A stretch of DNA of 64,000 bases from Thalassospira xianhensis MCCC 1A02616 (GTDB taxonomy: Bacteria > Pseudomonadota > Alphaproteobacteria > Rhodospirillales > Thalassospiraceae): positions 62,001 through 126,000 of the forward strand of contig NZ_JPWA01000007.1 of NCBI RefSeq assembly GCF_003326475.1, written 5' to 3'. Below the pieces are notes generated by a model. That model did no database searches. It worked only from the letters and a program-made list of their open reading frames with translations, and was not told the DNA's origin. The translations under genes and the position numbers were made by a program. This document shows positions 35,990-45,248 of the stretch, in pieces (position 1 is the first letter of the stretch; the number at the start of each line of letters is the position of its first letter).

Positions 35990-37357
35990 ATGCAGGCGAA
36001 GGATGTCAAAACCGCCGATGACGCACGAAAACTGATTAAGGAACGAGACATCAAATTCGTCAAAATCGGTATTTTCGACGTCGACGGAATCATGCGCGGC
36101 AAATACATGCATCGCGACAAATTCCTGTCGGCACTCGATTCCGGTTTTGCCTTTTGTGATGTGGTTCTGGGCTGGGATTCAAATGACCAGCTTTATGACA
36201 AATCCGAGTTTACCGGCTGGCACACGGCATATCCGGATGCACCGGTGCGCGTGATCCCGGAAAGTTGCCGCGAATTGCCGATGGAAGACGATACCGTCCT
36301 GTTCCTTGGCGAGTTCGAGGGACGAGCGGAAACTGTTTGTCCGCGCGGCACATTGCGCCGTGTTCTCGAAAAAGCCGATGCCATGGGATATGACGTGTCG
36401 GCTGCTTGCGAGTTCGAGTTTTTCCTGTTCGAGGAAGATCCGCATTCTGTACGTGAAAAGAACTATCGCAATCTTAAGAACATCACGCCGGGCTTTTACG
36501 GTTATTCGATGCTGCGCAATTCCGTGCATTCGGAATTCTATCATGACCTGCTTGAACTCGGCGAAAGCATGGATTTCCCAATTGAGGGACTTCATACCGA
36601 AACCGGTCCCGGTGTGCTTGAAGCCGCCATTGGTCATGACGAAGCATTAAGGGCAGCTGACAAAGCCGCATTGTTCAAGACATTTACCAAGGTTCTGGCT
36701 CAGCGTGCCGGATGGATGGCGACCTTTATGGCGAAATGGTCGCCCGATTGGCCGGGGCAGTCGGGGCATATGCATGTTTCGATCAAGGGCAAGGATGGCC
36801 GGGCGGCATTTTATGACGCCAATAAACCGCACAACATGTCCGATGAAATGCGTTGGTTCCTTGGCGGGCAGCAGAAACTTATGCCGGAACTTCTGTCGAT
36901 GGTGGCCTGTACGGTAAACAGTTATTCGCGACTGATCCCGGGTTTCTGGGCACCGACGACGGCAACATGGGGTGTTGAAAACCGGACCACGGCGCTTCGC
37001 GTCATTCCGGGTAGTGCCAAATCGCAGCGTATTGAATATCGCATTGCTGCGGCGGACATTAACCCCTATATCGCGCTTTCGGCTGCCATCGGTTCGGGAC
37101 TTTGGGGCATTGAAAACAAGGTGGAGCCGGGCGAAATGGTCGTCGGCAACGCCTATGCGCAGGAATTCCCCGAAGAGACGACATTGCCAGCCACCCTTTA
37201 TGAGGCAGCTGGACGTTTGCGCAAATCGGAGGCTGCAAAATCGCTGTTTGGCGAAGAATTCGTGACCCATTACGCCCAATCGCGGGAATGGGAAGAACGC
37301 GAATTCCGCAAGGCGATTACCGACTGGGAAATGCAGCGTTACTTCGAAATCATTTGA
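35990..37357 (+). CDS. Glutamine-synthetase-family ligase, probably gamma-glutamyl-amine synthetase
   Basis: 455 residues. Glutamine synthetase fold: beta-grasp N-terminus (IKFVKIGIFDVDGIMRGKYMHRDKF), CEFEFFLFEE for metal, LHTETGPGVLEAAI, GQSGHMHVSIKG, NRTTALRVIPGSAKSQRIEYRIAAADINPYIALSAAI. The sequence is the GlnA3/PuuA-like type rather than the housekeeping enzyme; the adenylylation loop is not apparent. Such enzymes ligate glutamate to polyamines, ethanolamine or alkylamines using ATP. AGGAGG lies before ATG 35990. First of four catabolic genes downstream of the TRAP genes. Exact amine unknown. Confidence 0.9.
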   Translation: MQAKDVKTADDARKLIKERDIKFVKIGIFDVDGIMRGKYMHRDKFLSALDSGFAFCDVVLGWDSNDQLYDKSEFTGWHTAYPDAPVRVIPESCRELPMEDDTVLFLGEFEGRAETVCPRGTLRRVLEKADAMGYDVSAACEFEFFLFEEDPHSVREKNYRNLKNITPGFYGYSMLRNSVHSEFYHDLLELGESMDFPIEGLHTETGPGVLEAAIGHDEALRAADKAALFKTFTKVLAQRAGWMATFMAKWSPDWPGQSGHMHVSIKGKDGRAAFYDANKPHNMSDEMRWFLGGQQKLMPELLSMVACTVNSYSRLIPGFWAPTTATWGVENRTTALRVIPGSAKSQRIEYRIAAADINPYIALSAAIGSGLWGIENKVEPGEMVVGNAYAQEFPEETTLPATLYEAAGRLRKSEAAKSLFGEEFVTHYAQSREWEEREFRKAITDWEMQRYFEII

Positions 37358-37441
37358 TCTGTTGCACGCGGCGACGCATCGTCGCTTCGCGCCCGATCAC
37401 ATATCTTAGCGCCCTAACTCATTCTCCAATTGTGAGGCATT

Positions 37442-38833
37442 ATGTCCGAGAGTTTACGCACCATCTCGCCCGTTGATGGATCCGTTTATGTCGAGCGTCC
37501 GCTTGCCAGTGCTGCCGAGATCAACAAGGCACTTGATGTTGCCCGCGCCGCACAGGCCGAATGGCGAACTGTGCCGGTCGCAACCCGTCAGGAAATCCTG
37601 CGCAAGGCGGTTGCCGCCTTTGTCGCGAAAAAGGATGAAATCGCGGCTGAAATCAGCTGGCAGATGGGCCGCCCGATTTCGCAGGCTGGTGGCGAGGTCA
37701 ACGGTTTCAAGGAACGTGCGGATTACATGATCGACATCGCCCCCGAGGCGCTTGGCGATTACAATCCGGGCGAGAAGGCCGGTTTTAACCGTTTCATCCG
37801 CCGTGAACCATTGGGCGTTGTTGCGATCATCGCGCCGTGGAACTTCCCGTATCTGACGGCCGTGAATGGCGTTGTTCCCGCCCTTATGGCGGGGAATGCG
37901 GTGGTGCTGAAACATTCGCACCAGACTCCGCTTTGCGCGGAACGCTTTGCCGAGGCGTTTGAGGCCGCTGGCCTGCCCAAGGGATTGTTCCAGTATCTTC
38001 ATCTGAGCCATGCGGATGCGGAAAAACTGATGGGCGATATCCGTGTTGATTTCGTCAATTTCACCGGTTCGGTTCCAGGCGGTCACGCAGTTCAGCAAGC
38101 GGTGGGTGGCAAGTTCATCGCAACCGGTATGGAGCTTGGCGGGAAAGACCCGGCCTATCTGCGTTCGGACGTCAATATCGATCATGCGGTTGAAAACGTC
38201 ATTGATGGTGCATTCTTTAACAGCGGTCAGTCGTGCTGCGGGATTGAACGCATTTACGCCCATGAAAGCGTGTTTGATGCCTTTGTTGAAAAGGCAACCG
38301 ACCTTGTGTCGCAATACCGCCTTGGCAGCCCGATTGATACGGAAACCAACCTTGGCCCGATGGTGCGGGCGTCATCGGCGGCCTTTGTGCGTGGCCAGAT
38401 TGCCGATGCCATCCGCGACGGGGCAAAGGCACTGATCGATCCGTCGAAATTTGCCGCCAACAAGGAAGGCACCTCGTATCTGGCGCCGCAGGTTTTGATC
38501 AATGTCGATCATTCGATGCGCGTCATGAGCGAGGAAAGCTTTGGCCCGGTGGTCGGCATCATGAAGGTGACGTCCGACGAGGAAGCCATTGCCCTGATGA
38601 ATGACAGTGAATTCGGCCTGACGGCATCGATCTGGACGGCGGATGAAGATGCTGCCCTTTCGATTGGTGACCGGCTTCAGACCGGAACGGTTTTCATGAA
38701 CCGTGCAGATTACCTTGATCCGGCACTGGCCTGGACGGGGGTGAAAAATTCGGGACGTGGATGCACGCTTTCGAAATTGGGTTACGAATCACTGACCCGG
38801 CCGAAAAGCTTCCACCTGCGGACCAAGATTTAA
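37442..38833 (+). CDS. Aldehyde dehydrogenase (NAD(P)+)
   Basis: 463 residues. Catalytic Cys265 in NSGQSCCG, general-base Glu231 in MELGGKDP and Asn134 in APWNFPY are all present. Rossmann stretch FTGSVPGG. Somewhat short for the family but complete. In context it would oxidise a gamma-glutamyl-amino-aldehyde to the acid, after the alcohol dehydrogenase next door. Confidence 0.93.
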   Translation: MSESLRTISPVDGSVYVERPLASAAEINKALDVARAAQAEWRTVPVATRQEILRKAVAAFVAKKDEIAAEISWQMGRPISQAGGEVNGFKERADYMIDIAPEALGDYNPGEKAGFNRFIRREPLGVVAIIAPWNFPYLTAVNGVVPALMAGNAVVLKHSHQTPLCAERFAEAFEAAGLPKGLFQYLHLSHADAEKLMGDIRVDFVNFTGSVPGGHAVQQAVGGKFIATGMELGGKDPAYLRSDVNIDHAVENVIDGAFFNSGQSCCGIERIYAHESVFDAFVEKATDLVSQYRLGSPIDTETNLGPMVRASSAAFVRGQIADAIRDGAKALIDPSKFAANKEGTSYLAPQVLINVDHSMRVMSEESFGPVVGIMKVTSDEEAIALMNDSEFGLTASIWTADEDAALSIGDRLQTGTVFMNRADYLDPALAWTGVKNSGRGCTLSKLGYESLTRPKSFHLRTKI

Positions 38834-38862
38834 CGTCGCGTTTGCGCGCAAAGGATACAGAG

Positions 38863-40032
38863 ATGACCAAGAAGATTGTTGGAAACTGGAACTTCCCGAC
38901 CTCCGTGCGTTTTGGTCCGGGCCGTATTTCGGAACTGGCAGATGCCTGCAAGGCAACAGGCATGAAGAAGCCGTTGTTGATCACCGACGAGGGGCTCAAA
39001 GACCTGCCGATGGTGCGCGATGCGATTGCCGCAAACGAAGCCGCAGGACTTCCGACAGGGCTGTTTGCTGGTGTGAAAGGCAATCCGACAGGCAAAAACG
39101 TTGAAGACGGTCTGGCGGTCTACCGTGCAGACGGTCATGACGGTGTGATTGCCTTTGGTGGCGGTTCGGGCCTTGATGCGGCCAAGGCAGTTGCCTTGAT
39201 GGCAGGGCAGACCCGTCCGATGTGGGATTTCGAAGATATCGGTGACTGGTGGACCCGTGCCGATCCGGCCGGTATCGCGCCGATTGTTGCCGTTCCGACC
39301 ACGTCGGGGACTGGTTCCGAAGTCGGTCGTGCCAGCGTGATCACCAAGGAAGATACGCACGAAAAGAAAATCATCTTCCATCCGAAGATGTTACCAGCCA
39401 TCGTGATTTCCGATCCGGAACTGACCATTGGCCTGCCGCCGCATGTGACGGCAGCGACCGGTGTCGATGCGTTTGTGCATTGTTTCGAAGCCCATTGTGT
39501 GCCGGGTTATCATCCGATGGCGGATGGTGTTGCCCTTGAAGGCATGCGGCTGATTGCCGATGCGCTGCCGCGTGCCTATGACGATGGCAAGGATATTGAG
39601 GCGCGCGCTGATATGCTTTCGGCAGCGTCGATGGGGGCAACAGCCTTCCAGAAGGGACTTGGTGGTGTTCATGCACTGGCCCATCCGATCGGGGCGATTT
39701 TTGATACACATCATGGCCTGACCAACGCAATCCTTCTGCCGTATGTCATGCGTGCCAACCGCCGCGCGATTGAAGGCAATTGTGAAACGATTTGTCGTTT
39801 GCTGGGCCTTGCTGCACCGGGCTTTGATACCCTGTTTGAATGGGTTCTGGCGTTCCGTATCCGTCTTGGCATCGTCAATACGCTGGCGGAAATCGGTGTC
39901 GACGTAAACCGTGCCGACGAAGTCGCGGCCAAAGCCAAGGGTGATCCGTCCGATGGAGGCAACCCGATTGAACTTTCGGTGGCTGATTATGCCGAAATCT
40001 TCCGTCGGGCCTGTGTCGGCGAACTTGGCTAA
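38863..40032 (+). CDS. Iron-containing alcohol dehydrogenase
   Basis: 389 residues from ATG 38863 (AAGGA eight bases upstream). NAD-binding GGGSGLDAAKAVAL at 99-112 and metal ligands Asp202, His206, His270 and His284 (DAFVHCFEAH; VHALAHPIGAIFDTHHG). Group III (FucO-like) dehydrogenases oxidise primary alcohols. The gene follows the aldehyde dehydrogenase by 29 bp, suggesting a two-step oxidation of an alcohol to an acid. Confidence 0.94.
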   Translation: MTKKIVGNWNFPTSVRFGPGRISELADACKATGMKKPLLITDEGLKDLPMVRDAIAANEAAGLPTGLFAGVKGNPTGKNVEDGLAVYRADGHDGVIAFGGGSGLDAAKAVALMAGQTRPMWDFEDIGDWWTRADPAGIAPIVAVPTTSGTGSEVGRASVITKEDTHEKKIIFHPKMLPAIVISDPELTIGLPPHVTAATGVDAFVHCFEAHCVPGYHPMADGVALEGMRLIADALPRAYDDGKDIEARADMLSAASMGATAFQKGLGGVHALAHPIGAIFDTHHGLTNAILLPYVMRANRRAIEGNCETICRLLGLAAPGFDTLFEWVLAFRIRLGIVNTLAEIGVDVNRADEVAAKAKGDPSDGGNPIELSVADYAEIFRRACVGELG

Positions 40033-40078
40033 GTTCAAGAAACGATAACCAGAACAATAACGGGATCAGGGTGTTATC

Positions 40079-40936
40079 ATGGAAAACGTCAGAAAAATCC
40101 TGATTGTCGATGGCAATCGCCACGAGGTGAATGAGCTGAACCGTTCACTGGGTGGATCGCCATCGGGCGAGGGATATGAAACGGCCCTGCGACGCCTTGA
40201 TCCTGAACTTGATGTTACGATTGTCCGGCCTGCCGATGATGGGCCGGACTGTCTTCCCGACGGTGTGAAGCTTGGCGATTTTGACGGCATTGCGTGGACC
40301 GGTTCGGCGCTTAATGCCTATATCGATGAAGATGCGGTTTTAAATCAATTACCCTTGGCCAAGGCAACGGTTGAATCCGGTGTGCCGGTATTTGGCAGTT
40401 GTTGGGGCATGCAGATCGTGGCCCGTGCCTTTGACGGCGAAGTCCGGGCATCGCCCAATGGGCGTGAAATCGGGGTCGGGCGCATGATCCGCCTGAACCG
40501 CGCAGGGGTTGTGCATCCGATGTATCGCGGGAAATCGGTCTGTTTTTCGGCACTGACCGTGCATATGGACGAAGTATCGGTTCCACCCAAGGGGGCCGTG
40601 GTTCTTGCGGGGAATGAGCACAGCCATATCCAGGCGCTTGCGATGGAAAATGACGGGCTGAAATTCTGGGGCGTGCAATACCATCCGGAATATACGCTGG
40701 CGGAACTTGCCGCGATTTTCCGGCGATACGGGCAGCGCCTGATTGATGCCGGATTGTTTGCCGATCAGGGAGCGCTTGAAAACATGGCGGCAAACTGGAT
40801 GGCGTTGCATCAGGACCCGGATCGACGCGATCTGGCATGGCAATACGGCATTGACAAAGATGCGCTGCTTTATGAACGCAGATTGCTGGAACTTGGTAAC
40901 TGGCTGAAATATTCAGTCGGTAAAGTTGGCTGTTAA
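40079..40936 (+). CDS. Class I glutamine amidotransferase-like hydrolase
   Basis: 285 residues. Triad visible: Cys108 in VFGSCWGMQ, His202 and Glu204 in GVQYHPEYTLAEL. It has no synthetase partner domain, as in PuuD, which hydrolyses a gamma-glutamyl amide. In this cluster it would release glutamate from the oxidised product. Last gene of the cluster; its end lies close to the end of the opposite-strand PfkB gene (convergent, 40933). The reaction is inferred from context. Confidence 0.85.
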   Translation: MENVRKILIVDGNRHEVNELNRSLGGSPSGEGYETALRRLDPELDVTIVRPADDGPDCLPDGVKLGDFDGIAWTGSALNAYIDEDAVLNQLPLAKATVESGVPVFGSCWGMQIVARAFDGEVRASPNGREIGVGRMIRLNRAGVVHPMYRGKSVCFSALTVHMDEVSVPPKGAVVLAGNEHSHIQALAMENDGLKFWGVQYHPEYTLAELAAIFRRYGQRLIDAGLFADQGALENMAANWMALHQDPDRRDLAWQYGIDKDALLYERRLLELGNWLKYSVGKVGC

Positions 40937-41883
40937 ATCGTTTCTTTATAGGCGTTTAACGCACGTTCCTGAACCATTTTGCTGTCAAGATTCCAAACGG
41001 TTGTCCCGCGGGTTTCTGCGGTCAGGCTTGCCATTGCAAGGCCGGTGCCAATCGCAGCGTCAAAGCTGGTTTCCGATTTGCTGAAAGCCGACAAGAAGCC
41101 CGAATAAAACGCATCTCCGGCACCATTGACGTCAACGACCGTGGTTGGCAACGGACGCCAGAAAGCGATTTCGTGGTCATTGGCAGATACGACACCCTTG
41201 GCACCCAGCGTGATGATAGTATGGGGAATACCATGATCACGCAGGACCTTGATCGCGGTTATCGCATCATCAATGTCGTTGATTTCAGTGCCGGATAAAA
41301 TTTTTGCTTCGGCCCGATTGGCAATCAGGACATCCAGTTTGTTCAGAAGCGGTTTGAAGCGTGCCGACTTTGATGGGGATACTGTAGCCGCACAAAAGCG
41401 CGATGTGCCTTTCTGGTCGGCCAGCCAGATCAGGGTTTCGGTCGGTAGGTTGGCATCGACCAGCCACCACGGCCAGTTTTGAATATTTGCCAGTTGATAG
41501 GCCAAAAGGTCGCATGTCAGGTGGTCATATATTTCGGCATCCATTAGCCCAAGGGCCAGTTCACCGGTTTCGTCAAGAATGGCGGTATAGCCGGCGGTAT
41601 GACCGCCGGGAATCTTGCGGATTTGCCGTGTATCAATACCGATTTCGGACAGGGACTGGATGATTTCGTCCCCGTCACCGTCTTCGCCAACCGCGCCAAG
41701 CATCCCGACATTGCAGCCCAGCAGGCGCAGGTGAACCGCGATATTGCGACTGACACCACCCGGTTTGCGATGCAGGGTCCGCACAGGATTTGACGCTGCA
41801 GGCACGAATGTTTCCATGCATTGCAGGGTTCGGTCAAAATGGGCTGCACCAAGGCAAAGGATATTGCTGGCCGGGTTAATCAA
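40933..41883 (-). CDS. PfkB-family kinase, pseudouridine-kinase-like
   Basis: 316 residues from TTG 41883; the frame remains open to a TTG at 41970 (345 residues) and contains no ATG near the N-terminus. Ribokinase fold: KPGGVSRNIAVHLRLLG near the start, VDVNGAGDAFYSGFL (catalytic Asp and anion hole) near the end. The GGVSRNIA pattern recalls PsuK, which phosphorylates pseudouridine. No psuG glycosidase is in the window. The nucleoside uptake and salvage genes next door fit a nucleoside kinase. The end overlaps the opposite-strand amidotransferase gene by 4 bp. Confidence 0.75.
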   Translation of the reverse strand: MINPASNILCLGAAHFDRTLQCMETFVPAASNPVRTLHRKPGGVSRNIAVHLRLLGCNVGMLGAVGEDGDGDEIIQSLSEIGIDTRQIRKIPGGHTAGYTAILDETGELALGLMDAEIYDHLTCDLLAYQLANIQNWPWWLVDANLPTETLIWLADQKGTSRFCAATVSPSKSARFKPLLNKLDVLIANRAEAKILSGTEINDIDDAITAIKVLRDHGIPHTIITLGAKGVVSANDHEIAFWRPLPTTVVDVNGAGDAFYSGFLSAFSKSETSFDAAIGTGLAMASLTAETRGTTVWNLDSKMVQERALNAYKETI

Positions 41884-41974
41884 GATGATGCTCTGTTTCT
41901 TATTGAACGGATCGTTGGGGACAGGTGCGAAGTCATAAGCTGCAGGGCCAACGCAACGCAAGCAAAACAAGAAC

Positions 41975-42003
41975 GGCGATGCGCGAGATCATCGTGCATC
42001 GCC
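41975..42003 (-). terminator. Hairpin after the 5'-nucleotidase gene
   Basis: GGCGATGC (41975-41982) and GCATCGCC (41996-42003) pair perfectly; on the minus strand the hairpin is followed by a T-rich stretch (GTTCTTGTTTTG). It may end the nucleotidase transcript or lower read-through into the kinase gene. Confidence 0.6.
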
Positions 42004-42028
42004 CTAGGTCAAACCGGTTGGTTCGGGG

Positions 42029-43624
42029 TTATTTCATCATGATGCGATCATGGGTTGCCGGGGTCATCGGCGAGTTCATGCCGATATATTCCGCAACAGC
42101 CTGTTCAAGGTTCGGGCCGAAATCGTAGACATCGGTCGCATTATCACGGAACAGGGCATAACCGTCCCCGCCATTGCGCATGAAATCGTTCGATACGACG
42201 CCATACATTTTGGCCGGATCAATCGGAGCGAGAGTACCGCCTTCATTGACCATGACGTTAGATACGCGCGACCCGACGGGTGCGTTAAGGTCCAGATCAA
42301 ATTTCAGGCCCGAAACCTGCGGGAACTGGCCTTTGCCTTCGGACACCAGTGAAACGCCATGTTCAAGGGACGCCACGACATCGGCACCTGACAGTTTGAA
42401 GGTCGCTAGGGCGTTCTGGAACGGCAGAACCGTCAGGACTTCGCCCATTGTCACGGTGCCTTCGTCAATGCTGGCACGGATGCCGCCGCCATTCTGGATG
42501 GCGATTTGGTAACCCTCGCCAGCTTTCCACAGCATCGCATCGGCAATCAGAGAGCCCATGGCGCATTCCATCGCGCGGCAGGTTTCGCGAGATCCATCGG
42601 CGGCGGTCGTGAAGCTGCCGACTTCGATGGTGCGGACCGCATCGACCGCACCGCTGACTTCGGCGATTTTCGCCAGAACATCTTCGGCAGGTTTGATACT
42701 GGCATCAAGGGTGATTGGCTCGCCCGACCATGCTTTGGCAACGCCGTCGTCATCAAAGGTGACCTCAAGCGCGCCGAGATACCTGCTATAGGCGTAGGCC
42801 TGAACAACCAGAACAGGTTTGCCATCCGGTGCGGTTTCAACAACCGGGTAGGGATAGTCCGCCTTTTCATTGGTGTTCGAAAATAGCTGGTTATCGTGGC
42901 CGCCGACGATGACGTCGACGCCGCTGACGGTCTTGGCCAGTTCAAAATCCTTGTAAGACCCGGAATGGCTCATCACGATGATTTTGTTGATGCCCTTCAG
43001 GCGCAGACGGGCAACGGAATAGCGCAGCGCCATTTCGGAATCAGTGATGCTGACATGGTCGCCAGGGCTTGAAATATCCGGGGTTTCTTCGGTGGTGATG
43101 CCGATCAGGCCGATTTTCTCGCCCCCGACCTCGACGATGGTGTCGGGCTTGATGAAACCTTCAAGGCCGGAACCGCCAAGTGGTTTAACGTTGGCCGACA
43201 GGACCGGAATTTTGCTCGCCTTGATGAAGGCGGCAAGAACATCGGGACCATCGTCAAATTCGTGGTTGCCAATCGTCATGGCATCATAACCCGCCATTGC
43301 CATCAGTTCGGCGGTCAGTTTGCCCTTGTAGGTCGAATAATAAAGCGACCCTTGGAACTGATCTCCGCCGTCCAGAACAAGGACATTTCCACCCATGGCC
43401 CGGTTGTCGCGAATAGCGGTTGCCAAACGGGCATAGCCACCAAAGCATTTGCCTTCGGTTTCGTCTTCAGCACTGCAGCTGTTGTTATATTTGGTAACCG
43501 ATTCAACGCGGTCGTGAACGTCGTTGGTATGGAGGATGCGCAGATCATAATCCGCAAGTGCCGAACCGGCACCGAAAGTCAGCACTGTACAGGCCGAAAG
43601 AAGCCCGGCAATTTTCCGTTTCAT
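42029..43624 (-). CDS. Periplasmic 5'-nucleotidase
   Basis: 531 residues. Signal peptide (MKRKIAGLLSACTVLTFGAGSALA), metallophosphatase domain with LRILHTNDVHDR, DGGDQFQGS, TIGNHEFDDG and GGHD, then the C-terminal 5'-nucleotidase domain (IQNGGGIRASIDEGTVT, SNDFMRNGGDGY). It removes phosphate from nucleotides outside the inner membrane so that the nucleosides can be taken up by the divergent ABC system. ATG 43624. Confidence 0.95.
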   Translation of the reverse strand: MKRKIAGLLSACTVLTFGAGSALADYDLRILHTNDVHDRVESVTKYNNSCSAEDETEGKCFGGYARLATAIRDNRAMGGNVLVLDGGDQFQGSLYYSTYKGKLTAELMAMAGYDAMTIGNHEFDDGPDVLAAFIKASKIPVLSANVKPLGGSGLEGFIKPDTIVEVGGEKIGLIGITTEETPDISSPGDHVSITDSEMALRYSVARLRLKGINKIIVMSHSGSYKDFELAKTVSGVDVIVGGHDNQLFSNTNEKADYPYPVVETAPDGKPVLVVQAYAYSRYLGALEVTFDDDGVAKAWSGEPITLDASIKPAEDVLAKIAEVSGAVDAVRTIEVGSFTTAADGSRETCRAMECAMGSLIADAMLWKAGEGYQIAIQNGGGIRASIDEGTVTMGEVLTVLPFQNALATFKLSGADVVASLEHGVSLVSEGKGQFPQVSGLKFDLDLNAPVGSRVSNVMVNEGGTLAPIDPAKMYGVVSNDFMRNGGDGYALFRDNATDVYDFGPNLEQAVAEYIGMNSPMTPATHDRIMMK

Positions 43625-44224
43625 TTTTTATCTCCGAACAAGCCGTTGCACCGGGATCCCTCGACCCGGTATGGTATGAAAAGTCAAATCCCTGAACGCA
43701 CGCGATCCTAGCATTAAAATTCCGGCGGGGGTACGCCCGGTTGATGACTGGGCGGTTAAATTGTCGATCCGCACCAGGGCGATGGAGGAAGGCATTTTCA
43801 TTGCAATGCAGAATCGGACGCCTTTGTTCGTGGGGCAACAGTCGGGATTACAGAAATGGCGCGCGGCGGGATTATGAAATTCTTCGAGAAATAGTATCGG
43901 CAGCGGTTGGAATGTCAGCATTTTCTAATGCGTGAAAAACTAAGGGAAACCCCGCAGATAGACGGTAAAAAGGCAAGCCGGGGTAGAATGAATTCTGACC
44001 GAATGGACAGGTTTTGTATCAATGGTTCGTGCTCTGCTATTTACAGAGCACTGTATTTTGTAGTTACCATAGGCGTTCTGCAGCAGAGACGCACAAGAGC
44101 ATACCGGCATCCGGGGCAAAAAAAGCGGCACTGCTGCATGAAACACTTTTTCGATGAGGGAGTCCTGCCGGTTAAGGGCACTGGTGGGATATAAAAGAGA
44201 ATCAAGCAATAGAAGGGCATCGGA
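43625..44224. promoter_or_regulatory. 600-bp divergent region between 5'-nucleotidase and nucleoside transporter
   Basis: No supported gene. On the plus strand a hairpin GTGCTCTG-CTATTTA-CAGAGCAC (44029-44051) is followed by a T-rich stretch about 170 nt before the binding-protein start, so it may be an attenuator, the end of a small RNA, or an operator. A looser CCCCG/CGGGG pair lies near 43950-43985. Confidence 0.4.
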
Positions 44225-45220
44225 ATGAAAAAGCTTCTGACCACCATGGTCGCGGCTGTTGCATGCTATGCAGGTGTAGCGAGCGCAGCAGAAATCAAAC
44301 CGGCAGTCGTTTATGATCTGGGCGGTCGTTTTGACCGTTCGTTTAACCAGGGCGCATATAACGGTGCCGAGAAATACAAGGCCGACACCGGGACCGAGTA
44401 TCGCGATTTCGAAATCCAGAACGATTCGCAGCGCGAACAGGCCATGCGCAACTTCGCACGCCGTGGTATGAACCCGATTGTCGCAATCGGCTTCTCGCAG
44501 GCGTCCGCCCTTGAGAAAGTTGCAACCGAATTCCCCGACACCAAGTTCACGATCGTTGACATGGTTGTTGACCTGCCGAACGTTCAGTCGGTGGTTTTCA
44601 AGGAACATGAAGGATCGTTCCTTGTTGGCGTTCTCGCGGCAATGGCATCGGAAACCGGCAAGGTCGGCTTCATCGGAGGCATGGACATTCCGCTGATCCG
44701 TAAATTTGCCTGTGGCTATGCGCAGGGTGTTAAACACGCCAATGCCGATGCCGAAGTATTCCAGAACATGACCGGCACCACCGGTGCGGCCTGGAATGAC
44801 CCGGTTAAAGGTGGCGAGCTTGCGAAATCGCAGTTCGACCGTGGTGCGGACGTTGTCTATCACGCGGCTGGCGGCACCGGTGTTGGTGTTCTGCAGGCGG
44901 CGGCGGATGCCGGAAAGCTTGGTATCGGCGTTGACTCCAATCAGAATGCCCTGCATCCAGGTTCGGTTCTGACCTCTATGCTCAAGCGTGTTGATGTTGC
45001 GGTTTACGAAGCGTTCGAAGCTGCTGCCAACGACACATGGGAACCGGGTGTGACTGTTCTTGGCCTTGCAGAAGGCGGTGTTGACTGGGCGCTTGACGAG
45101 AATAACGAGAAACTCATCACCGACGACATGAAAGCGGCTGTTGCCAAGGCCAAGGAAGAAATCATTTCCGGCAGCCTTGAAGTCCATGATTACATGAGCG
45201 ACAGCGCCTGCCCGATGTAA
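44225..45220 (+). CDS. BMP-family nucleoside-binding protein, copy 1
   Basis: 331 residues. Signal peptide (MKKLLTTMVAAVACYAGVASA) and the BMP/PnrA fold (AVVYDLGGRFDRSFNQGAYNGAEKY, VGFIGGMDIPLIRKFACGYAQG, GTGVGVLQAAADAGKLGIGVDSNQ). Such proteins bind purine or pyrimidine nucleosides in the periplasm. Two cysteines (FACGYA and the C-terminal ACPM) might form a disulfide. It heads an eight-gene operon of uptake and salvage. No lipobox is obvious. Confidence 0.93.
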   Translation: MKKLLTTMVAAVACYAGVASAAEIKPAVVYDLGGRFDRSFNQGAYNGAEKYKADTGTEYRDFEIQNDSQREQAMRNFARRGMNPIVAIGFSQASALEKVATEFPDTKFTIVDMVVDLPNVQSVVFKEHEGSFLVGVLAAMASETGKVGFIGGMDIPLIRKFACGYAQGVKHANADAEVFQNMTGTTGAAWNDPVKGGELAKSQFDRGADVVYHAAGGTGVGVLQAAADAGKLGIGVDSNQNALHPGSVLTSMLKRVDVAVYEAFEAAANDTWEPGVTVLGLAEGGVDWALDENNEKLITDDMKAAVAKAKEEIISGSLEVHDYMSDSACPM

Positions 45221-45248
45221 GGCAGGACGAACAAACCGGGGATTTGTA

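Noticed and set aside
37368-37382. Short GCGACG/CGTCGC hairpin between the ligase and aldehyde dehydrogenase genes
   Set aside because: Only six base pairs and no T-run; not enough to call a terminator.
37454-38314. 286-residue frame opposite the aldehyde dehydrogenase gene
   Set aside because: Shadow frame; all catalytic motifs are in the plus-strand frame.
43940-45187. 415-residue open frame on the minus strand opposite the first BMP gene
   Set aside because: It mirrors the codon structure of a clear BMP-family gene, has no family similarity and no ribosome-binding site.
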